Made by a program: the position numbers and the translations under genes. The notes below the pieces were generated by a model. That model saw only the letters and a program-made list of their open reading frames with translations, ran no database searches and had not been told where the DNA came from. This document shows, in pieces, positions 1-4,983 of a stretch of 9,536 nucleotides of DNA; the stretch's first letter is position 1, and each line of letters opens with the position of its first letter. Location of the stretch: assembly GCA_017354575.1 (NCBI GenBank), contig JAFMQP010000120.1, positions 1-9,536 on the forward strand. Reading direction: 5' to 3'. The stretch comes from Acidothermales bacterium. Lineage in GTDB: Bacteria > Actinomycetota > Actinomycetes > Streptosporangiales > WHST01.

Positions 1-42
1 CAGCACGAACACCGTCAGATCGGCAAGCAGGGCACTGCTCAT
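1..42 (-). CDS. pntAB: NAD(P) transhydrogenase alpha subunit part 2, N-terminal end only (window edge)
   Basis: Only the first 14 codons are inside the window; they read MSSALLADLTVFVL, a hydrophobic start of the kind seen in the small membrane subunit (alpha part 2) of three-gene transhydrogenases. The ATG overlaps the stop of the upstream pntA gene as ATGA (positions 42 to 39), the usual sign of translational coupling. In the family this subunit supplies part of the proton channel, and a beta subunit gene normally follows; that would lie beyond the left edge and is not visible. The identification rests on the short N-terminus plus its position directly behind pntA part 1. Symbols for this subunit vary between species. 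Confidence 0.75.
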   Translation of the reverse strand, partial: MSSALLADLTVFVL

Positions 43-1208
43 GCCTGGTCTCCGTCCACCTCGTCCACCACGCGGGCCACCGCCGCGTTCACCACCTCGC
101 CCCCGTGCGTGACGACGACGTCGCCGAGGACCTCGTCGTCCAGGTCGATCGTGAGCGCGCCGTCGCGGACCAGCAGGCCCAGCAGCGCGGCCACGTTGCG
201 CGCGTACGCCGTCGACGCCGCCTGCGGCACCTGTGCCGGCAGGTTGCCCGCGCCGACCACGGTGACCCCCGACGCGACGGTCGTCGTGGCGTCGGGCACG
301 ACGCCCTCGACGTTGCCGCCCCTCGGCCCGGCCGCCAGGTCGACGACGACCGACCCCGCGCGCATGCCGTCGAGCGCCGCACCGGTCACCAGCAGCGGCG
401 GGCGCCCGCCCGGCACCTGCGCGGTGGTGACGACGACGTCGAACCGGCCGATCCGCTCGGCCATCTCGGCCTGCTGCGCCTGCGTCTCCTCGGCGGTGAG
501 CGCCCGGGCGTACCCGCCCTCCCCCACCGCGGACCTGACGCTCTCGAGCTCCAGGAACCTGGCGCCGGTCGCGGTCACCTGGTCGTGCGCCTCCGGGCGG
601 ACGTCGTAGCCGGTCACCAGCGCGCCGAGGCGCCGGGCCGTCGCCATCGCCTGCAGCCCGGCCACACCGGCGCCGAGCACGAGCACCTGCGCCGGTTTCA
701 CCGTGCCCGCGGCGGTCATCAGCATCGGGAAGTAGCCGCCGTAGGTGTCCGCGGCGAGTACGGCCGCCTTGTACCCGGCGACGTTCGCCTGCGAGGTCAG
801 CGCGTCCATGCCCTGCGCGCGGCTCAGCGTGCGCGGCAACAGGTCGAGGCTGACGGCCGTGACGCCCGCGCCCGCCCACTCCTTCGCCAGCGTCGGGCTC
901 TGCAACGGGCCGAGCAGGCCGAGCAGGACCTGCCCGTCGCGCAACCGCTGCCGCGCGTCCGGCTGCGGCGTGGTGACGCAGACGACCACGTCGGCGTCGG
1001 CGTAGACCTGCTCGCCCGGTACGACGCGGGCGTCCCGCGCGGCGTAGTCCTCGTCGGGGAAGTGCGCCGCGGCACCGGCGCCCGCCTCGACCACGACGTC
1101 CGCGCCGAGGCCCCGGACCCGGTCGACCACCTCGGGGACGAGGGCGACCCGCCGTTCACCCGCGGCGGCCTCTTTCACGACTCCGACGGTCAGCGCTCGG
1201 TCTGTCAT
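39..1208 (-). CDS. pntAA: NAD(P) transhydrogenase subunit alpha part 1 (NAD-binding)
   Basis: This 389-residue protein is the soluble NAD(H)-binding domain of the proton-translocating transhydrogenase, which uses the proton gradient to drive hydride transfer from NADH to NADP+. The AlaDH/PNT N-terminal domain carries the VKE...GERRVALVPE signature (residues 11-26). A second signature, SRAQGMDALTSQANVAGYKA, lies at 129-148. The Rossmann loop is GAGVAG at 179-184, followed by acidic D202 at the end of the next strand, as expected for NAD. The DLAAGPRGGN segment is a slightly divergent form of the usual DLAAxxGGN. The length fits the split (three-gene) form, which lacks the membrane part. The start is ATG at 1208; no strong Shine-Dalgarno precedes it. 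It diverges from the devR-like gene, with which it shares about 135 bases of upstream DNA. Confidence 0.95.
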   Translation of the reverse strand: MTDRALTVGVVKEAAAGERRVALVPEVVDRVRGLGADVVVEAGAGAAAHFPDEDYAARDARVVPGEQVYADADVVVCVTTPQPDARQRLRDGQVLLGLLGPLQSPTLAKEWAGAGVTAVSLDLLPRTLSRAQGMDALTSQANVAGYKAAVLAADTYGGYFPMLMTAAGTVKPAQVLVLGAGVAGLQAMATARRLGALVTGYDVRPEAHDQVTATGARFLELESVRSAVGEGGYARALTAEETQAQQAEMAERIGRFDVVVTTAQVPGGRPPLLVTGAALDGMRAGSVVVDLAAGPRGGNVEGVVPDATTTVASGVTVVGAGNLPAQVPQAASTAYARNVAALLGLLVRDGALTIDLDDEVLGDVVVTHGGEVVNAAVARVVDEVDGDQA

Positions 1209-1266
1209 GCCGTGTCCGATCCGGTCACCGGGAACTGGCCCTTAGGGTTGCACACCCCGCCGACAG

Positions 1267-1289
1267 GGCGCTCGCTCGGGTGGAGCGCC
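1267..1289. repeat. Inverted repeat in the pntA/devR divergent region
   Basis: A perfect 7-base inverted repeat, GGCGCTC (1267-1273) and GAGCGCC (1283-1289), is separated by 9 bases. It sits near the middle of the region between two divergent starts. It could be a regulator site or a hairpin in one 5' leader. No T-run follows on either strand, so it does not look like a terminator. In DNA this GC-rich a 7-base match can arise by chance. Confidence 0.35.
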
Positions 1290-1332
1290 GCGCATGGTGC
1301 GTGGAACGGGTACGCGGATCGGGAGCGCGCGC

Positions 1333-1344
1333 TAGCGTGCTGTG
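1333..1344 (+). promoter_or_regulatory. Candidate -10 element (TAGCGT) for a leaderless devR-like transcript
   Basis: TAGCGT at 1333-1338 fits the actinobacterial SigA -10 pattern TANNNT. With a six-base spacer, transcription would begin at about 1345, exactly at a GTG that can start the response regulator. There is no Shine-Dalgarno sequence upstream, which agrees with a leaderless mRNA. No convincing -35 hexamer is visible. Inference from spacing only. Confidence 0.45.
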
Positions 1345-2010
1345 GTGAACGACGGCACGATCGGCGTGTTCCTGCTCGACGACCACGAGGTCGTCAGGTA
1401 CGGCGTGCGCGTCCTGCTCCAGGACCAGCCCGACATCGAGGTCGTCGGCGAGGGCGCCACGGCCGCGGAGGCGCTCGCCCGCGTTCCCGCGCTGCGGCCG
1501 GACGTCGCCGTCCTCGACGTGCGGCTGCCGGACGGCAACGGCGTCGAGGTGTGCCGCGAGCTGCGCGACCGCATGCCCGGTCTCGCCTGCATCATGCTGA
1601 CCTCGTTCGCCGACGACGACGCCATGCTGCAGGCGGTGCTGGCAGGCGCGTCCGGCTACCTGCTGAAGGAGGTACGGGGCGCGAGCGTCGTGGACGCCGT
1701 GCGCGCCGTCGCGGGAGGCGCGTCGCTGCTCGACCCGGCCGCCGCGTCGCGGTTGCTCGACCGCGTGCGCGCGGACGCCGAGCGCAACGACCCGCTCGGC
1801 GCGCTGACGCGCCAGGAGCGGCAGGTGCTCGAGCTGATCGGCGACGGTCTCACCAACCGGCAGATCGGGCGGCGGCTGTTCCTCGCCGAGAAGACCGTGA
1901 AGAACTACATCTCCGGCATCTTCGTCAAGCTCGGCCTGCAGCGTAGGACCCAGGTGGCGATCCTCGCGACGCAGCTGCGTCTCGACCGGGAGCGGAAGCC
2001 GCCGTCCTGA
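1345..2010 (+). CDS. devR: NarL/LuxR-family response regulator, DevR/DosR-like
   Basis: The protein is an N-terminal receiver domain plus a C-terminal LuxR-type helix-turn-helix. Numbering from the alternative GTG at 1342, it shows the acidic pair D13/D14, phospho-acceptor D59 in VAVLDVRLPDGNG, T87 in MLTSF and K109 in YLLKE. All receiver residues are present, so phosphorylation control is likely intact. The output domain runs from LTRQERQVLELI (about 155) through EKTVKNYISGIFVKLG and RRTQVAILAT, recalling the DevR (DosR) recognition-helix region closely. DevR activates dormancy or hypoxia genes in mycobacteria. The likely partner is the DevS-like kinase at 2533-4254, which lies convergently rather than in the same operon. 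Two tandem GTG codons (1342, 1345) can start it; the second fits a leaderless promoter better. Its stop is five bases from that of the converging universal stress protein gene. Confidence 0.88.
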   Translation: MNDGTIGVFLLDDHEVVRYGVRVLLQDQPDIEVVGEGATAAEALARVPALRPDVAVLDVRLPDGNGVEVCRELRDRMPGLACIMLTSFADDDAMLQAVLAGASGYLLKEVRGASVVDAVRAVAGGASLLDPAAASRLLDRVRADAERNDPLGALTRQERQVLELIGDGLTNRQIGRRLFLAEKTVKNYISGIFVKLGLQRRTQVAILATQLRLDRERKPPS

Positions 2011-2015
2011 CGCGG

Positions 2016-2450
2016 TCAGGGCACGACGACCACCGGGCAGCGCGCCCGGTGCGTGACCGCGGTCGCCACCGAGCCGAGGAACACCCGCGACATCCGGTCG
2101 TGCCCGCGGGCGCCGACGACGACGAGCTGTGCACCGTCGGAGAGCCGGATCAGCTGCTCCGACGGCGCGCCGAGGTAGGCGTCCACCTGCACCTCGACGC
2201 CCCGCGCGTCGGTGCGGTCCTCACACACCTCGTCGACGACCTGCGCGGCCTTCTTCCGCACGAGCTCCACCTCGGTGGTCCCGCCGGGCGGGTCGGGCGG
2301 CGGCGGACCGGCGGGGCCACCGCGCTCGCACATCACCGCGACGAGCGGCGCCCCGCGCATCCGGGCTTCGCCGATCGACCAGGCGAGCGCACGTTCCGAC
2401 GGCTCGGACCCGTCGATCCCGACGACGACCGGCCCGCCTGTCGAGCTCAT
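2016..2450 (-). CDS. Universal stress protein (UspA family, ATP-binding type)
   Basis: This 144-residue single-domain USP opens with VVVGIDGSEPSERALAWSIGEA, the usual first strand and helix. It ends with the nucleotide-binding signature G-2x-G-9x-GS (GARG...LGS), followed by VATAVTHRARCPVVVVP. The complete motif predicts an ATP-binding USP. A start 19 codons upstream (2507) is open, but ATG at 2450 is preferred: AGAGGGG lies seven bases upstream, and the conserved domain begins right after it. An insert GPPPPDPPGG around residues 48-57 is a Pro/Gly loop in the variable region. It lies 82 bases behind the DevS-like kinase on the same strand. Many USP genes belong to DosR-type regulons in actinobacteria, so control by the neighbouring DevR-like regulator is a reasonable inference. 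Confidence 0.92.
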   Translation of the reverse strand: MSSTGGPVVVGIDGSEPSERALAWSIGEARMRGAPLVAVMCERGGPAGPPPPDPPGGTTEVELVRKKAAQVVDEVCEDRTDARGVEVQVDAYLGAPSEQLIRLSDGAQLVVVGARGHDRMSRVFLGSVATAVTHRARCPVVVVP

Positions 2451-2457
2451 CTCCTGT

Positions 2458-2464
2458 CCCCTCT
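2458..2464 (-). promoter_or_regulatory. Ribosome binding site that sets the usp start
   Basis: Minus-strand AGAGGGG lies seven bases before ATG 2450. It favours this start over the upstream in-frame codon at 2507, which lacks such a site and would add 19 residues with no family match. Confidence 0.6.
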
Positions 2465-2472
2465 GTTGGCGC

Positions 2473-2478
2473 ACGCTA
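2473..2478 (-). promoter_or_regulatory. Candidate -10 element (TAGCGT) for usp
   Basis: Minus-strand TAGCGT followed by GC repeats the TAGCGTGC string found before the devR-like gene. It would start transcription near 2466, giving usp a promoter of its own inside the 82-base gap after the kinase. No clear -35 is seen; a 13-base palindrome lies about where one would be. Weak evidence. Confidence 0.3.
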
Positions 2479-2491
2479 CCTCCATGGTCGT

Positions 2492-2504
2492 ACGGGACAC
2501 CCGT
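2492..2504. repeat. Short palindrome ACGGG-ACA-CCCGT upstream of usp
   Basis: A perfect 5-base inverted repeat around a 3-base centre lies about 42 bases upstream of the usp start. It would overlap the -35 position of the candidate usp promoter, a place where an activator or repressor could bind. The half-site spacing does not match the DosR box. It may be chance. Confidence 0.3.
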
Positions 2505-2532
2505 CACGCCAAGGGCCGGATTTCCTGGCGGT

Positions 2533-4254
2533 TCAGCCCTCGGCGGTACGGGTCACCGGCACCTGCCAGCGAAGCGACGTCCCTGTGCCCTCCGCCCCCG
2601 TCGTGAACGACCCGCCGAGCCTGCGCGCACGCTCGGCCAGGTTGGCGAGACCGCTGCGGCGGCCGCTCTCGGGCAGGCCGACGCCGTCGTCGGTCACCTC
2701 GAGCACCACGTCCTCGTCGACCTCCACCCGCACGGTGCAGGACGCGGCACGCGCGTGTCGTGCGACGTTCGCCAGCGCCTCGCGGAGCACGGCGAGCAGG
2801 TCGTCGCTCACGTCGACGGGGACGTTCGTGTCGAGCAGCCCGGCGAAGCGCACCGACGGCTCGAAGCCCAGCGCGGACGAGGACTCGGAGACCACGTCGA
2901 GTACCTTGGCGCGCAACCCGCGCGGATCCGTGTCGGCGTTCTGCAGCGCGAAGATCGTCGAGCGGATCTCCCTGATCGTGGCGTCGATGTCGTCGACCGC
3001 CCTGCTGAGCCGCCCCTCCGCCGTCCTCGGGTCGACGCCGATCATCCGGCTGGCGCTCTCGATGCTCATCCCGGTGGCGAACAATCGCTGGATCACGAGG
3101 TCGTGCAGGTTCCGTGCGATCCGTTCGCGGTCCTCGTAGACGAGGACGCTCTCGGCCGCGCGGCGCTGTTCGAACAGCTCGATGGCCAGAGCGGCCTGCT
3201 CGGCGAACGAGCTGAGCGTCTCGAGCACCATCGGCCGGAACCGCGCGCCGCGCCGGTTGTAGACGACGAGGACGCCGCGGGTCTGGCCCGCCTCGCCGAG
3301 CGGGATCACCAGCCGCGACCCCATCTCGACGAGGTCGGCGAGATGGGGCATCGAGCTGGCGGCGTAGTCGTCCCATGCCTCGGCGACGCCGGTGTGGTAG
3401 ACGGTGCCGGCGCGCCCGTCCGCCATCGACACCGTCACGCCGAGCATCGTGCCGGTGTCCTCGCCGGACGCCGCCGCGATGCGCATGGCGTCGTCGCCCT
3501 CGACGGGCAGCAGGATGTTGGCGTGCACGGCGTCGGCGAGGCGGCGTCCCCAATCCGCCACGAGCGTGAGGACCTCCGTCGTGCGCTGGCCGGACAGCAG
3601 CGCGGACACCACCTCGGACGTGGCCTGCCGGGACCGGTCGCTTAGCTGCGTCACCTGGTAGAGGCGTGCGTTCTCGATCGCGATGCCCGCCGCGGTGGCG
3701 AGCGCGGTGAGCAGGTTCTCGTCGGCGTCGTCGAACTCGCTCCCGCCCTCCTTGTCGGCGAGGTACAGGATCCCGAACACGACGTCGCGGACGAGCACGG
3801 GCACGCCGAGGAAGGAGCGCATCGGCGGATGCTCCGCGGGGAAGCCGTACGAGCCGGGGTGTGAGCCGATGTCGCTCAACCGCAACGGCTTGGGCTCCTT
3901 GATCAGCAGGCCCAGGATGCCGAGGCCCTCAGGATGGTGGCCGATCCGGTCGACGTCACCGGCGTCCGTCCCGTGGTAGACGAACTCCTCGACCCTGTCG
4001 CCGTCCTCGTCCAGGACGGCGAGCGCGCCGTAGTTCGCCTGGACCAGCTCCATCGCCGCGCGCACGATCCGGTCGAGCACGTCGCCGAGGTCGAGGTCGC
4101 TGCCGATGGAGATGACGGCGTTGAGCAGTTGGTACAGCCGGTCGCGGACGTCGATGACCGCGGAGATCTGGCCCTGCAACTGGCCGAGCAGGTCACCCAG
4201 ATGCGGGTTGAGGCGCAGCGAGGACGGGACGTGCCACCCCGGAGGTTCGGTCAT
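2533..4254 (-). CDS. devS: Double-GAF sensor histidine kinase, DevS/DosT-like
   Basis: This 573-residue cytoplasmic kinase has no membrane segments. GAF-A spans about residues 55-200 and GAF-B about 225-365. A HisKA_3 dimerisation region follows, with phospho-accepting H384 in ERIARNLHDLVIQRLFA. The HATPase domain shows N496 in the N box, DDGVG (522-526) and the GLANLAERA lid segment. GAF-A contains FPAEHPPMRSFLGVPV with H142, and Y164 lies 22 residues later in GILYLADK. In mycobacterial DevS the heme-ligating H149 and distal Y171 have the same context and spacing, so heme-based O2/NO/CO or redox sensing is a strong inference. Its predicted substrate is the DevR-like regulator at 1345-2010. 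The start is ATG 4254, with AGGGAG four bases upstream. The usp gene follows after 82 bases. The residue before the LHD motif is N382, where D or E is commoner. Confidence 0.9.
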   Translation of the reverse strand: MTEPPGWHVPSSLRLNPHLGDLLGQLQGQISAVIDVRDRLYQLLNAVISIGSDLDLGDVLDRIVRAAMELVQANYGALAVLDEDGDRVEEFVYHGTDAGDVDRIGHHPEGLGILGLLIKEPKPLRLSDIGSHPGSYGFPAEHPPMRSFLGVPVLVRDVVFGILYLADKEGGSEFDDADENLLTALATAAGIAIENARLYQVTQLSDRSRQATSEVVSALLSGQRTTEVLTLVADWGRRLADAVHANILLPVEGDDAMRIAAASGEDTGTMLGVTVSMADGRAGTVYHTGVAEAWDDYAASSMPHLADLVEMGSRLVIPLGEAGQTRGVLVVYNRRGARFRPMVLETLSSFAEQAALAIELFEQRRAAESVLVYEDRERIARNLHDLVIQRLFATGMSIESASRMIGVDPRTAEGRLSRAVDDIDATIREIRSTIFALQNADTDPRGLRAKVLDVVSESSSALGFEPSVRFAGLLDTNVPVDVSDDLLAVLREALANVARHARAASCTVRVEVDEDVVLEVTDDGVGLPESGRRSGLANLAERARRLGGSFTTGAEGTGTSLRWQVPVTRTAEG

Positions 4255-4289
4255 CGGGCTCCCTGATCCACCCAGCCCACATCGCCGAC

Positions 4290-4295
4290 AGCGTA
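4290..4295 (-). promoter_or_regulatory. Candidate -10 element (TACGCT) for the devS-like kinase
   Basis: Minus-strand TACGCT fits TANNNT and would begin transcription near 4283, leaving a leader of about 28 bases with a Shine-Dalgarno AGGGAG at 4259-4264. No good -35 hexamer is visible at the right distance. Weak evidence. Confidence 0.25.
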
Positions 4296-4330
4296 GCCCG
4301 CGCCACTGTCACCTGTACCCGGTTACGCCG

Positions 4331-4353
4331 GACGCCCGACGGTCGCGGGCGTC
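4331..4353 (-). terminator. GC-rich hairpin at the end of the DUF5655 gene, possible terminator
   Basis: Perfect 8-base arms, GACGCCCG (4331-4338) and CGGGCGTC (4346-4353), flank a 7-base loop. The hairpin begins inside the DUF5655 stop codon and ends before the kinase promoter region. There is no U-run after it, which is common for actinobacterial terminators but makes the call less certain. It would separate the DUF5655 transcript from the kinase gene. Confidence 0.5.
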
Positions 4354-4768
4354 AGTCGGACGCGTCGTGATAGGCGATGGTCAACCAGTCCCGCACGGCG
4401 TCGTCGACGTCGGCCGGTGCACGCATCGGCAGCCGGTGCCAGACGCGCGGCCCCGTGCTGTCCGGCAGTGGCCTGATGCGCGCGTTCTCCACGCGATGCG
4501 GCAGGGCGAGCAGCACGAGGACGTCCCTGGAGCGCGGCCGCACCTCGGCGAGCTTGCGCTCGCGCTTCAGGAACACGCCGACGGAGACGGCGTCCTCGTG
4601 CACCGGGCCGAGCGACGACAGGTGGTCGAGGACGGCGTCGTAGACCGCGCGCATCGTCGGCGGCCGTCCGGCGAACGTCGCGTCGACGGTGCAGCCGGGC
4701 ACGCAGGTGTGCGACTGCCTCGCCCGCGCGAACTCGCGGTCGCACCGCGGGCACGTCCACCGCGCCAT
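4352..4768 (-). CDS. DUF5655 family protein with N-terminal zinc-ribbon-like motif
   Basis: This 138-residue protein is of unknown function. The N-terminus, WTCPRCDREFARARQSHTC, presents C6, C9, H20 and C22, a plausible zinc-binding set. The rest has the DUF5655 pattern: AVYDAVLDHLSSLGPVHEDAVSVGVFLKRERKLAEVRP, a strand segment ending LPHRVENARI, and a terminal DDVDDAVRDWLTIAY helix. The DUF5655 fold is small and uncharacterised; a nucleic-acid or nuclease-like role is only a guess. It starts at ATG 4768, five bases after the stop of the PPOX remnant at 4774-4920, so the two probably share an mRNA. A GC-rich hairpin marks its end. It lies divergently from dinB, but a shared function is not shown. 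Confidence 0.85.
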   Translation of the reverse strand: MARWTCPRCDREFARARQSHTCVPGCTVDATFAGRPPTMRAVYDAVLDHLSSLGPVHEDAVSVGVFLKRERKLAEVRPRSRDVLVLLALPHRVENARIRPLPDSTGPRVWHRLPMRAPADVDDAVRDWLTIAYHDASD

Positions 4769-4773
4769 GACCG

Positions 4774-4920
4774 TCAGCCCGCGGACCCGGTCCGTTGGAC
4801 GGCCCGCCTCGCCTCGTACCAGGCGTCGCCGACGTCGGGCTGCCCGTCGGCGGCCGTCGTCGTGAGGTGACCCGTCCGGTGCGAGCGCAGGTACGCGCTC
4901 TCCTCTTCGCTGAATGCCAC
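4774..4920 (-). pseudogene. Internally deleted PPOX-fold (pyridoxamine phosphate oxidase-like / F420-type) oxidoreductase remnant
   Basis: This is a 48-codon open frame from GTG 4920. Its first 30 residues (AFSEEESAYLRSHRTGHLTT, then AADGQPDV) look like the start of a PPOX-fold flavin or F420 enzyme, which normally has about 130-150 residues. The tail GDAWYEARRAVQ resembles the C-terminal end I recall for the same family, where a segment like DGxPVGDxWYEARR closes the protein. The fragment therefore reads as head joined to tail with about 100 residues missing and the frame kept. The whole beta-barrel and cofactor site would be absent, so enzyme activity is not expected. It ends five bases before the DUF5655 start and may survive as a coupling leader. 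A small genuine protein is possible but less likely. Confidence 0.6.
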
Positions 4921-4969
4921 CCGTGCAGTGTCACACCCGGGACGTCCACCCGGCTGTCGTAGGCGTGTG

Positions 4970-4983
4970 CGAACATATGTTCG
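4970..4983 (+). promoter_or_regulatory. SOS box (LexA operator) at the dinB start
   Basis: CGAACATATGTTCG is a perfect 14-base palindrome. It agrees at every position with the Gram-positive/actinobacterial LexA consensus CGAAC-N4-GTTCG. It ends on the base immediately before the dinB ATG, so bound LexA would cover the transcription start or ribosome entry region. It also lies 50 bases upstream of the divergent remnant gene and could affect that strand. LexA binding itself is inferred. Confidence 0.92.

Noticed and set aside
1230..1243. A true DosR box (GGGACTTNNGGCCC type) upstream of the regulator
   Set aside because: The half-sites are two bases too close and one half is imperfect, so I list it only as a weak resemblance.
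105..1946. Very long open frame on the plus strand running across the transhydrogenase gene and into the regulator
   Set aside because: Its product is Arg/Ala/Gly-rich with no domain. It is the GC-driven shadow of pntAA and of the devR-like gene, both of which have clear family motifs.
2008..2018. TGACGCGGTCA inverted repeat between devR and usp as a bidirectional terminator
   Set aside because: The stem is four bases and is simply made of the two facing stop codons; it is too short and lacks a T-run.
2212..3645. Plus-strand open frame opposite the usp and kinase genes
   Set aside because: Low-complexity translation, no ribosome site, and fully opposite a kinase with all catalytic boxes intact.
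4976..4981. TATGTT inside the SOS box as the dinB -10 element
   Set aside because: Transcription would then start after the dinB ATG, and no later start codon keeps catalytic D10.
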